A stretch of 13,426 bases of DNA from Actinomycetota bacterium (GCA_005787025.1 SYCH01000239.1:1-13426); one strand, 5' to 3'; counted from the first letter of the stretch, positions 1-7,504 are shown. Numbers and translations: made by a program. Notes: a model not told the origin generated them from the sequence alone.

Positions 1-840
1 CACCGGAACCACGATCATCCATGCCACCCGTCGTCCGACCTGACGCACGATCAAGGGGTACGCGAGCGCCACGATCGTGGCCAACGACAACCAGAGAGCC
101 GCCGTCGACCACGACGACGAATCACCGGTCAGTCCGAGTTCGTCGACCGAGGTGAAATGCTCGGCGGGTTCGCCACCCGGTAAAACCGGTGAAGTCAAGG
201 AGGCCCGCACGACCAAACGGTCGTTTCCGTCCACCACGGTGGCCAGGATCAACATGTGGCCCTCGCCCTGGAAGGCGGCCATGTCGCGTGAAGCCCGAAC
301 GGTGATGTCGATCACCTCGTAGGTGTGCACTCCCTGCCCGGTGGTAGCGGTGATCTCGTCACCCACCTTCACCTGATCCAGGTTGGCGAACTCGGCGCCA
401 TGATCGCGGCTGCGGCCGAGAACGGCCGACACACCCGGCTGTCCGGGCAACGCGGAACCGACCAGATGCCCCGCGGCCTTCGACAATTCGCGCGCCCGTG
501 TTCCTTCGATCACCACGGTGCGAATGTCACGTACCGGGATGTCGATCAGTCCCACCGGTACACCCACGGCGATGGGATTCGACACCGGAGCCAAGCCGTT
601 GATCAGGTCGGACGCCAGTCGATCCTCCAGCATTTCGGACTGCCGATCGTGAATGAGCGGAGCGAACACCGACCCGAACACGAGTGAACCCACCGAAAGA
701 GCGAACAAAGCCACGGCCAGACGTCGTGCCAGGCGAACCACGGGCTTCGTCGCCGGTTCCGAGACCGATATGGAGTCGACGCCGTCGTCGACGAACACGT
801 CCTCTTCCAGCGTCCACTCACGTGTGTTTATGTCGCTCAT
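1..840 (-). CDS. Sortase-fold membrane protein lacking catalytic His and Cys (partial at left edge)
   Basis: The frame stays open from ATG at 840 to the window edge (280 residues, C-terminus missing). A cytoplasmic N-terminus is followed by a membrane helix at about 39-61, a sortase-like beta-barrel at about 95-218, and a second membrane helix at about 246-265. The region with SALPGQPG (129-136), LGRSRDHGAEF (141-151), VGDEI (159-163) and DRLVVRASL (207-215) matches class D/E sortases, whose usual motifs are near GTALPGQPG, AGHRTTYGAPF, PGDEI, TLTTC and RLVVxAxL. In sortases the His of GHR and the Cys of TLxTC are catalytic. Here those positions are Arg143 and Val202, and none of the 280 residues is Cys; the third catalytic residue, Arg208, remains. 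It therefore cannot be a cysteine transpeptidase and may be a structural or binding protein. Its start overlaps the stop of the PstS-like gene as ATGA, so the two are probably translationally coupled. Confidence 0.8.
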   Translation of the reverse strand, partial: MSDINTREWTLEEDVFVDDGVDSISVSEPATKPVVRLARRLAVALFALSVGSLVFGSVFAPLIHDRQSEMLEDRLASDLINGLAPVSNPIAVGVPVGLIDIPVRDIRTVVIEGTRARELSKAAGHLVGSALPGQPGVSAVLGRSRDHGAEFANLDQVKVGDEITATTGQGVHTYEVIDITVRASRDMAAFQGEGHMLILATVVDGNDRLVVRASLTSPVLPGGEPAEHFTSVDELGLTGDSSSWSTAALWLSLATIVALAYPLIVRQVGRRVAWMIVVPV

Positions 841-2801
841 GATTCACCCTTCTCGCGTCGCCGCAACCATCTCCGCCACGGAGCCGTGCCGAGGATCGCC
901 GCTCCTGACAGTCCGCCCAACCCCAACATCAGCGCCGACGATCCACTGGTCGCTCGCATTGATTTCTCGAAGCGAGGTTCGGGAACGGTGATGGGAGCGG
1001 GTTCGGTGGTGGTCGTTCGCGCGATCGTGGTGGAAGTCGACGTGGACGTGGTGGTCGTCTCTTCCACCATGGCGACCGTCGCCGACGGGCGGTAGCGCGG
1101 ACGGGTGGTGGTCGGCGCCGGAGGACGCGTCGTGGTGGTGGTCGGTGCTCCGATACTCGCGACGATGTTGCGAGTGGCCGCTCGCATGGCCTCGGGAAGA
1201 GCCACATAGCCCGACGGCAACAGACCCTGACCGTCACCGACCGCGTAGTTCAACACGCGCTTCACGTCGGCGATCTTCGCGGGCGTGTCGAAGGTCTTGG
1301 GAACCATGGCGTAGTCGACTTTGACCATCGGATAAGCCAAGGGATCCTCGGGGGTGGGATCGGCGATCAACACGCCCGACGGCGACACGTCGGCGTCGGC
1401 CACGCCACGAGCGATCGCATCCTCGGTGGGCAGAACGACGGAACCATCGGGCTTCAACAAACCCGCCACCTGCAGGCCGAAACGCTTGGCGGTGGGAAGA
1501 TCGACGACTCCGATGACTCCGCGAACGCTGGTGGGTTCGGATTGCGATGCCGTCGGGGACACACCGTAGAAGAGTCTCAGCGCGATGCTCTTCTGTCCCT
1601 GACGCGGCAGGTAGAAGGGGTCGGTGTCGACCAGTTCGAAGGCGTCGCGCGGGTACGTGTAGCCCAGATACGGCGCATTCAGATTCACCCGCCACGTGTC
1701 GTTGTTCGCGAGGAACTTCTGCGCCTCGGGATCGGCCGAGAACCACGAGGTCAGAATCGACGCCGACGCCGAGCGTTCGGCACGTACGAGAACGCGGTTG
1801 ATTCCATTGGTCGGAAAACGAACCGTCGGATTCAGGTTCAACAACTCACGATCACGAACGAACGTCTCGATGGACGTGTTGGTGACCAGTCGCGCCACCA
1901 AACGCGGCGACAACACCAGGTTCTCGATGCGTTGGCCCGTGAACGGATCGGTCATGTTGTACGCCACCACCATCGCGCTGGCGGCCACCGGAGCGTACGA
2001 GTAGTCGCGATGGTCGGGATGATGGGACAACTCGTCCTCGGTGGCCGGCAACGCGGTGACTCCAATGTCGACCAAACCCGCGAGGAAGTTCTCGCGTCCG
2101 GTGGTGCTGGAGGTCTCGGTGTAATCGACGACCACCGGATCCGACCCCTGACAGATGCGCGCGGCCCACGAATAGAACAGACCGGCCGACGTGGCCGATC
2201 CGTCGATTCGCACGTCGAAATCGACGATGTTGGGACAGTCCGCTTGCGACGGCGCGAAGCTGATCGGGATCACCACGTGCGCCGCCGGCAAGGTGCCGGG
2301 CTGAATCGGCTGCGCGTCGTTCTCGTACACGAGAATCGAACACGGGTTGGATGCCGAACACGCCAACTGAGGCAGGTTGCTGGCCGGGCGCACCTCGAAC
2401 TGGGCCGAACCCGTGCCATCGGACGCCGTCACGTCGAGCAAACGATTGCCGTTCGCCAGATCCGGGAACGGTTGGGCCGTGTAGCAATCGTCGAGGGACG
2501 TCGGATTGGCCCGACACTGCAGGATGATCAGCGTGTACACGTTGGCCTGGGTGGTGGGCCGGAAGCCCGACCATGACACGTTCACCACTTCGTTCGTCAG
2601 GTCCACTCCGGGGCTGACCGAGGCCGTTCGACCGCCGGGACCCGAAGCTGTCACGAGCGCACGAGGGGCCGGCTCGGCCAATGCGGTTCCACCTTGGCCG
2701 GCGGTGGCCAACGTCGACACCGAGAACGCCGCCAAGAGCAGCGCGAAGGTGCGACGCAGTCGGTCGGTGGCTCGCGGAGGGGTTGAGGGTGACTCGGACA
2801 C
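837..2801 (-). CDS. Secreted, membrane-anchored PstS-like protein with N-terminal neocarzinostatin-like Ig domain
   Basis: 654 aa from GTG at 2801, with AGGA ten nt upstream. Residues 1-43 form a Sec signal peptide (basic start, hydrophobic 18-34). Residues 46-183 resemble a neocarzinostatin-type Ig domain: Cys96/Cys106 and Cys148/Cys154 have nearly the disulfide spacing of that family. Residues 184-550 look like a PstS/PBP-type periplasmic-binding fold: GSATSAGLFYSW (201-212) corresponds to the GAGST strand, DYTETSSTTG (226-235) to NYQGVGSTAG, DIGVTALP (245-252) to DFxxSDxP, and RAERSASAS (340-348) to RSDGSGTT. Several phosphate ligands are thus replaced: the Asp of SD is Ala and the GSGT loop is altered. 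Residues 553-608 are a Thr/Pro-rich stalk, and 622-641 a membrane helix followed by an Arg-rich tail. No LPxTG motif is present. It likely binds something other than phosphate, or senses without transport; the ligand is unknown. It lies divergent from pstCABS. Confidence 0.75.
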   Translation of the reverse strand: MSESPSTPPRATDRLRRTFALLLAAFSVSTLATAGQGGTALAEPAPRALVTASGPGGRTASVSPGVDLTNEVVNVSWSGFRPTTQANVYTLIILQCRANPTSLDDCYTAQPFPDLANGNRLLDVTASDGTGSAQFEVRPASNLPQLACSASNPCSILVYENDAQPIQPGTLPAAHVVIPISFAPSQADCPNIVDFDVRIDGSATSAGLFYSWAARICQGSDPVVVDYTETSSTTGRENFLAGLVDIGVTALPATEDELSHHPDHRDYSYAPVAASAMVVAYNMTDPFTGQRIENLVLSPRLVARLVTNTSIETFVRDRELLNLNPTVRFPTNGINRVLVRAERSASASILTSWFSADPEAQKFLANNDTWRVNLNAPYLGYTYPRDAFELVDTDPFYLPRQGQKSIALRLFYGVSPTASQSEPTSVRGVIGVVDLPTAKRFGLQVAGLLKPDGSVVLPTEDAIARGVADADVSPSGVLIADPTPEDPLAYPMVKVDYAMVPKTFDTPAKIADVKRVLNYAVGDGQGLLPSGYVALPEAMRAATRNIVASIGAPTTTTTRPPAPTTTRPRYRPSATVAMVEETTTTSTSTSTTIARTTTTEPAPITVPEPRFEKSMRATSGSSALMLGLGGLSGAAILGTAPWRRWLRRREKGES

Positions 2802-2827
2802 GGCGAAAGGTTCCTGTCGTTCGAGCG

Positions 2828-2853
2828 TCGGCTCGCTGGCGGGGACGAGCCGA
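2828..2853. repeat. 8-bp perfect inverted repeat in the divergent intergenic region
   Basis: TCGGCTCG (2828-2835) and CGAGCCGA (2846-2853) are exact reverse complements separated by 10 nt. The repeat lies between the candidate -10 and the ribosome-binding site of the minus-strand gene, so it could be an operator or a 5'-leader hairpin. Short GC-rich repeats also arise by chance, so function is uncertain. Confidence 0.35.
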
Positions 2854-2854
2854 A

Positions 2855-2860
2855 ACTAGA
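2855..2860 (-). promoter_or_regulatory. Possible -10 element for the minus-strand PstS-like/pseudo-sortase operon
   Basis: On the minus strand TCTAGT lies about 54 nt before the GTG start at 2801, within an otherwise GC-rich leader. No convincing -35 is seen at the expected spacing. This is only a candidate. Confidence 0.25.
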
Positions 2861-2907
2861 ACCCGATCTCCGTCCCCGAAAGTGGGGCCGGAATGACTTG
2901 GCACGAT

Positions 2908-2951
2908 GTTCAACTCCCGTTCACCTTCCGGTCAGAGGACCGTCAGATGAC
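2908..2951 (+). promoter_or_regulatory. PhoP-type box upstream of pstC (four 11-nt direct-repeat units)
   Basis: Four consecutive 11-nt units begin with a TCA-core pentamer: GTTCAACTCCC (2908), GTTCACCTTCC (2919), GGTCAGAGGAC (2930) and CGTCAGATGAC (2941). A further in-phase GGTCA occurs at 2963. Actinobacterial PhoP sites are direct repeats of 11-nt units with a G(T/G)TCA core, and pst operons are the classic PhoP target, so phosphate-starvation induction of pstCABS is the natural reading. The orientation points toward pstC. No clear -10 is visible between the box and the start at 2969. PhoP itself is not encoded in the window. Confidence 0.65.
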
Positions 2952-2968
2952 GCATCAAGGCTGGTCAG

Positions 2969-3976
2969 GTGACGAGCGTGGCCGACGTGAGCGAATCGAA
3001 TCTCGTCGACGAGGCCCGGGTCACCCCCGTCGTTCGTCGCAGCAAGGTCGACCGGGCCTACCGCGCCGTGGCAACGTTGTCGGGCTCCGTCGTGTTCGTG
3101 GTCATGGCGCTCATCGGCGGCTTCCTCCTGTACCGCGGCATCGATGCTTTGCGAATCTCCGGATGGGGGTTCATCACCGAGAGTCAGTGGGCCCCCGACA
3201 TGGGCGGAGCGTTCGGGATCGCGGCCGTCCTCCCCTACACGGTCTCCATCGCCCTGGTCGCGTTGTTCCTCGCGGTCCCCATCTCCGTCGCCACCGCGCT
3301 GTTCATCACCGAGTACGCCCCACGACGACTTCGTCGCTTCCTCACCGCCACCATCGACCTTCTGGCCGCGGTGCCCAGCCTCATTTACGGGCTTTGGGGG
3401 CTCTTCTACCTACAACCTCGACTCATCACCCTGTCGAAATGGCTCGCCGACAACCTCGGATTCATCCCTTTTTTCGAGGTGAACGAGGACTTCGGCACCT
3501 CGTTGGGGGTGTTCCCGTCGTCGACGTTCGTGGCCGGTGTCATCGTGTCATTGATGGTGATCCCCATCTGCACCTCGGTCATGCGCGAGGTGTTCGGTCA
3601 GGCCCCTCCCGGTGAGCGCGAGGGTGCCATGGCCCTGGGTGGCACACGTTGGGGCGTGGTGCGCGACGTCGTCCTGCCTTTCGGTCGCGGCGGAATCATC
3701 GGTGGATCGATGCTCGGACTCGGTCGCGCGCTGGGCGAGACGATCGCCGTGACGCTCATCATCTCGCCTTCGTTCGACGCCAAGTGGTCGATCGTGGAAC
3801 AGGGTTCCAACAGCATCGCGGCGTTGATCGCGTTGAAGTTCTCCGAATCCACCGAGACCGGTATCAGCGCGCTCATGGCCGCGGGCTTGGCGCTCTTCGT
3901 CATCACCCTCATCGTGAACACCGCGGCTTCGAGCGTCGTCAATCGTTCACGTTCCGGCTCGGCAACGGAGATCTGA
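2969..3976 (+). CDS. pstC: Phosphate ABC transporter permease PstC
   Basis: 335 aa; one of the two membrane subunits of the high-affinity phosphate importer PstSCAB. A first membrane helix spans about 36-55. The region with the SGWGFITESQW segment (64-74) is typical of PstC, and the permease core follows from about 83. The cytoplasmic EAA-type coupling loop, which contacts PstB, is seen at 216-246 with EGAMALGGTRWGVVRDVVLP, followed by LGRALGETIAV (251-261), characteristic of PstC/PstA. The GTG at 2969 is preferred because AAGG lies 8 nt upstream and an in-frame stop at 2948 limits extension; GTG codons at 2978 and 2987 are alternatives. It is the first gene of the pst operon, directly downstream of the PhoP-type box, and its stop is 5 nt before pstA. 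Confidence 0.95.
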   Translation: MTSVADVSESNLVDEARVTPVVRRSKVDRAYRAVATLSGSVVFVVMALIGGFLLYRGIDALRISGWGFITESQWAPDMGGAFGIAAVLPYTVSIALVALFLAVPISVATALFITEYAPRRLRRFLTATIDLLAAVPSLIYGLWGLFYLQPRLITLSKWLADNLGFIPFFEVNEDFGTSLGVFPSSTFVAGVIVSLMVIPICTSVMREVFGQAPPGEREGAMALGGTRWGVVRDVVLPFGRGGIIGGSMLGLGRALGETIAVTLIISPSFDAKWSIVEQGSNSIAALIALKFSESTETGISALMAAGLALFVITLIVNTAASSVVNRSRSGSATEI

Positions 3977-3981
3977 CCGCC

Positions 3982-5109
3982 ATGGCTCTCGCGCTGCGTC
4001 GTCGTCGAAACGTCACCGAAGCCGTTGCCGACGAGAAGATCCGCATCCGATCGGTCGAGTCCATCGACGTGACGGTGATGATCGGTTCGGCGATCGCTTC
4101 GTTCGCCCTGTCCCAACTGCTGTACGAGACGTTCCTGCCCCTCTCGGGTGCCCTCGGATACGTCGTGGTCTGGTACGTGCTGTTCCTCGCCGTCTCCTGG
4201 ATCGCCGTGCGCGAGCTTCGCGGGAACGTGCGCGCCAAGGATCACCTGGCCCGAGTGGTCGTGTGGAGTGGCGCTTCGATGGCCATCGTTCCTTTGATCC
4301 TCATCGTGCTCTACGTGGTCGGAAAGGGTTACCACGCACTACGACCCCAATTCTTCGCCGAAGATCAGCGTTACGTCGGCGCACTGAGTGATGCCACCGA
4401 AGGTGGTGGTGCTCATGCCATCATCGGCACCATCCAGCAAGTGGGTATCGCCAGCCTCATCGCCGTTCCGCTCGGCATCACCACCGCGGTGTACCTCAAC
4501 GAGGTGAAGGGCCGCTTGGCCAAGCCACTGCGAACGGTGGTGGATGCGATGAGTGCGGTTCCCTCGATCGTGGCTGGTCTGTTCATCTACGCCGCCTGGA
4601 TCCTGGCACTCGGCAATCAGCAGACCGGTCTGGCCGGATCGCTCGCTCTCTCGGTGCTCTTCCTCCCCACCGTCACGCGAACCGCCGAAGTGGTGCTACG
4701 ACTGGTGCCCGGCGGACTTCGTGAGGCATCACTGGCCCTCGGCGGCACCGAATGGCGCACCACGTCGCGCGTGGTGTTGCCCACCTCGCGTTCCGGTCTG
4801 GTGACGGCCGTGATTCTCGGCGTGGCCCGTGTCATCGGCGAGACCGCACCGCTCATCCTCACCGTCGGTGGCGCGTTCATCATGAACTGGAATCCACTCG
4901 CGGGCAAGCAGGACTCGTTGCCGTTCTTCGTGTTCCGCCTCATCCGTTTCCCCCAGGAATCGCAGATCGCGCGCGCCTGGACCGGCGCCCTCGTGCTCAT
5001 GATCCTCGTGCTCGTCCTCTTCGTCATCGCCCGCGCGATCGGAGGACGAGGTCCCGACCACATCGGCCGTCTCAAGAAATGGCGTCTCCAAAGAAAGGGT
5101 CTGGCATGA
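3982..5109 (+). CDS. pstA: Phosphate ABC transporter permease PstA, with N-terminal extension
   Basis: 375 aa; the second permease of the Pst importer. The core runs from about 91 onward: a membrane helix at 91-113, the permease domain with AIIGTIQQVGIASLIAVPLG (147-166), VDAMSAVPSIVAGLF (187-201), an EAA loop containing LREASLALGGTEWR (246-259), and ARVIGETAPL (282-291), all typical of PstA. PstA is usually near 280-300 aa; here about 80 extra N-terminal residues add two hydrophobic segments (about 29-48 and 55-76). ATG at 3982 is chosen because it lies 5 nt after the pstC stop with GGAG 11 nt upstream; an open frame continues farther upstream but overlaps pstC and lacks support. The TGA overlaps the pstB ATG as ATGA, giving translational coupling. 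Confidence 0.94.
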   Translation: MALALRRRRNVTEAVADEKIRIRSVESIDVTVMIGSAIASFALSQLLYETFLPLSGALGYVVVWYVLFLAVSWIAVRELRGNVRAKDHLARVVVWSGASMAIVPLILIVLYVVGKGYHALRPQFFAEDQRYVGALSDATEGGGAHAIIGTIQQVGIASLIAVPLGITTAVYLNEVKGRLAKPLRTVVDAMSAVPSIVAGLFIYAAWILALGNQQTGLAGSLALSVLFLPTVTRTAEVVLRLVPGGLREASLALGGTEWRTTSRVVLPTSRSGLVTAVILGVARVIGETAPLILTVGGAFIMNWNPLAGKQDSLPFFVFRLIRFPQESQIARAWTGALVLMILVLVLFVIARAIGGRGPDHIGRLKKWRLQRKGLA

Positions 5110-5957
5110 CAGATCTGCAGATCACCACTCCGATTCCCACGGTGGCTTCGTCCACCGCGGTTCTCGCAGACGACACCCGGGGTGCAGCCGGGCTCACCGC
5201 CAACAACGTGGCGTGCTGGTTCGGCACCAAGAAGGTGCTCGAGGGCGTGTGCCTCGACATGGCGCCCGGCCAGGTGACCGCGCTCATCGGACCCTCCGGT
5301 TGCGGCAAGAGCACGTTCCTGCGCACCCTCAACCGCATGCACGAACTCGTGCCCGGGGCGACTTTGGGGGGCGAAATCCTCATCAACGGTGTCGACATCT
5401 ATCGCGGTGCCATTCCGGTCACCGACGTCCGCCGACGTATCGGCATGGTGGTCCAGAAGCCGAACCCGTTCCCGGCCATGACCGTGGCCGAGAACGTGGT
5501 GTCGGGTCTCAAGCTCTCCGGCATGAAGGTCACCAAGTCCGAACGTGACGATCTGATCGAGTCGTGTCTCTCCAAGGCCGGACTGTGGAACGAGGTCAAG
5601 AACCGTCTCGGTGATCCGGGCCGCGCCCTGTCCGGCGGACAGCAGCAGCGTCTGTGCATCGCCCGTTCACTCGCCGTCAGCCCCCAGGTGCTGTTGATGG
5701 ACGAACCGTGTTCGGCCCTCGACCCCACGTCGACCCGACGCATCGAGCAGACCATCAGCGAGATCTCGGAGTCGGTGACCATCGTGATCGTGTCCCACAA
5801 CATGCAGCAGGCACAGCGCGTCTCCGATCGTTGCGCCTTCTTCCTCGCCGCCGAGAACGAACCGGGTCGCATCATCGAGGAAAGCCCCACCAAGGACATC
5901 TTCACCAATCCGCGCGACTCGCGCACGGAGGACTACGTGAACGGACGATTCGGATGA
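5106..5957 (+). CDS. pstB: Phosphate ABC transporter ATP-binding protein PstB
   Basis: 283 aa; the cytoplasmic ATPase that powers phosphate import through PstC/PstA. All expected motifs are intact: Walker A GPSGCGKST (62-70), Q-loop Gln117 in the PstB-typical QKPNPFP (117-123), ABC signature LSGGQQQR (175-182), Walker B VLLMDEP (195-201) and switch His231 in SHNMQQA. The C-terminal EDYVNGRFG matches the standard PstB ending. An N-terminal extension of about 25 residues precedes the ABC domain. AAAGGG lies 6 nt before the ATG. The start overlaps the pstA stop and the stop overlaps the pstS start, both as ATGA. Confidence 0.97.
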   Translation: MTDLQITTPIPTVASSTAVLADDTRGAAGLTANNVACWFGTKKVLEGVCLDMAPGQVTALIGPSGCGKSTFLRTLNRMHELVPGATLGGEILINGVDIYRGAIPVTDVRRRIGMVVQKPNPFPAMTVAENVVSGLKLSGMKVTKSERDDLIESCLSKAGLWNEVKNRLGDPGRALSGGQQQRLCIARSLAVSPQVLLMDEPCSALDPTSTRRIEQTISEISESVTIVIVSHNMQQAQRVSDRCAFFLAAENEPGRIIEESPTKDIFTNPRDSRTEDYVNGRFG

Positions 5958-7504
5958 AACCCATCTCCCGTTGGACGATCGCCTCGGCGCTCGTCGCTTC
6001 TCTCGTCGTGTCGACCGGAGCCTCGGTGGCCTCGGCCTCCGATCCCGTCGACGGTGCCGGCTCCACCTGGAGCCAGATCGCCGTCGACCAGTGGCGCGCC
6101 GACGTGGCCCGTCAAGGATTGGTCGTCAACTACCAGGGTGTCGGCTCCACGGCCGGTCGCGTGGCGTATTACCAAGCGCAGGTCGACTTCGCCGTGAGCG
6201 AGATTCCGTTCCAATCTGCCCAATACGACCGGCAGGGCAACCTGCTGGCCGATGAAACGCAACTGGCCGCGGCCCGTCCCTACGCGTACCTGCCCATCGT
6301 CGCCGGTGGAACCGCGTTCATGTACAACCTCAAGGCCAACGGCCAGCGAGTGACCGACCTGAAGTTGTCCCCCACCACCGCGGCCAAGATCTTCACCGGT
6401 CAGATCACCATGTGGAACGACCCGTTGATCGCCGCGGACAACCCGCAACGAGTCATGCCCGCCACGCGCATCAAGCCGGTCATCCGTTCCGACGGCTCGG
6501 GCACCACCGCACAGTTCACCGCGTTCATGGCCGATGAGACCACCTCCGACTGGAACGTTCTCTGTCAACGCGCGAACCTCGGCTCGTCGTGTCCGGCGAC
6601 CTCTCTCTACCCGGACTTCCCCAACTCCGGATTCGCCGCTCAGCAGTTCTCCGACGGCGTGGCCAACTTCGTGGCGGCCCAGTACAACGACGGTGCCATC
6701 ACCTACGTCGAATACGGATACGCCAAGGAGCGCGGATTCCCGGTGGCCTCGGTGAAGAACGCCTCGGGCAATTACACGCAACCGACCGCCGTGAACGTTT
6801 CCGTGGCGCTACAGGGGGCCCGCATCAACAGCGACGGCACGCAGGTGCTCGGAGGCGTGTATCGCAACTCCGATTCTCGCGCCTACCCGATCTCGAGCTA
6901 CTCGTACATGATCGTGCCCACCACCGAAGCGGCACCGTTCAACGCGTCAAAGGGCCAGAGCCTGTCGGAGTACATCTTCTACTTCCTGTGCGCGGGCCAA
7001 CAGAAGGCCGAGCAACTCGGATACGCCCCGTTGCCCCGCAATCTCGTCGAGTTCGGTTTCGAAGCCGTGACCCGCATCCCCGGTGCCGTTGCCGCACCGT
7101 CCATCGACTCCTGTTCCAACCCCACCATCACCGGTGGCTTCCTCGTTCCCAAGGCCAACCCCACGGCCACCACCACGGCTCCCGCCGGTGGAACGAGTGG
7201 AAGTGCGGGTTCGAGTGGCGGTTCCTCGGGAACCACTCTCCCCGGAGCCACCACCGTGCCCGGTGCCGTCGGAGAACCGAGAACGGAGGTTGGTGAAACG
7301 ACGAATGGTGAAGTCGTCGACGCCACCGGCAGCGAGGCCGTCATCGCCACGCCGGGGGTGGCCATGGCCACCAGCGTCGAGATCGACACGGAAGGCTCCG
7401 GCGCATCGCCCTTCATCTACCTGCTCATCGCCGTGCTCATCCTGGGCATCGCGGTCGGTCCACCGATCGTCGCCGGTCGCCTGCGTCCGTCGGTGAAGCA
7501 GTAG
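5954..7504 (+). CDS. pstS: Phosphate-binding protein PstS with C-terminal membrane anchor
   Basis: 516 aa; extracytoplasmic phosphate receptor of the Pst importer. A Sec signal peptide (about 1-29, cleavage near ASVASA) has no lipobox Cys. Ligand motifs are recognisable: GAGSTWS (35-41), NYQGVGSTAG (59-68), FAVSEIP (79-85) and RSDGSGTT (178-185). At the position of the usual phosphate-contacting Asp (SD in GASDAP of E. coli) there is Glu83. Cys204/Cys213 and Cys346/Cys387 are possible disulfides. Residues 401-480 are a Gly/Ser/Thr/Pro-rich linker, and 486-507 a hydrophobic helix followed by a short basic tail, so the protein is probably tethered by its C-terminus. It comes last in the transporter set, whereas pstS is usually first. 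The ATG overlaps the pstB stop. Confidence 0.93.
   Translation: MKPISRWTIASALVASLVVSTGASVASASDPVDGAGSTWSQIAVDQWRADVARQGLVVNYQGVGSTAGRVAYYQAQVDFAVSEIPFQSAQYDRQGNLLADETQLAAARPYAYLPIVAGGTAFMYNLKANGQRVTDLKLSPTTAAKIFTGQITMWNDPLIAADNPQRVMPATRIKPVIRSDGSGTTAQFTAFMADETTSDWNVLCQRANLGSSCPATSLYPDFPNSGFAAQQFSDGVANFVAAQYNDGAITYVEYGYAKERGFPVASVKNASGNYTQPTAVNVSVALQGARINSDGTQVLGGVYRNSDSRAYPISSYSYMIVPTTEAAPFNASKGQSLSEYIFYFLCAGQQKAEQLGYAPLPRNLVEFGFEAVTRIPGAVAAPSIDSCSNPTITGGFLVPKANPTATTTAPAGGTSGSAGSSGGSSGTTLPGATTVPGAVGEPRTEVGETTNGEVVDATGSEAVIATPGVAMATSVEIDTEGSGASPFIYLLIAVLILGIAVGPPIVAGRLRPSVKQ

Noticed and set aside
1542..2576. Long plus-strand open frame (344 codons) opposite the PstS-like gene
   Set aside because: It is antisense to a gene with signal peptide, domains and anchor; its Arg/Val-rich, low-complexity translation matches no family, as expected from GC-rich shadow frames.
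2874..2887. CCCC/GGGG mini-hairpin in the divergent region
   Set aside because: Four-base arms in GC-rich DNA are too common to support a terminator or operator, and no T-run follows.
7238..7252. LPGAT within the PstS linker (residues 429-433) as a sortase signal
   Set aside because: It is not LPxTG, lies about 50 residues before the membrane helix instead of just before it, and the nearby sortase is catalytically dead.
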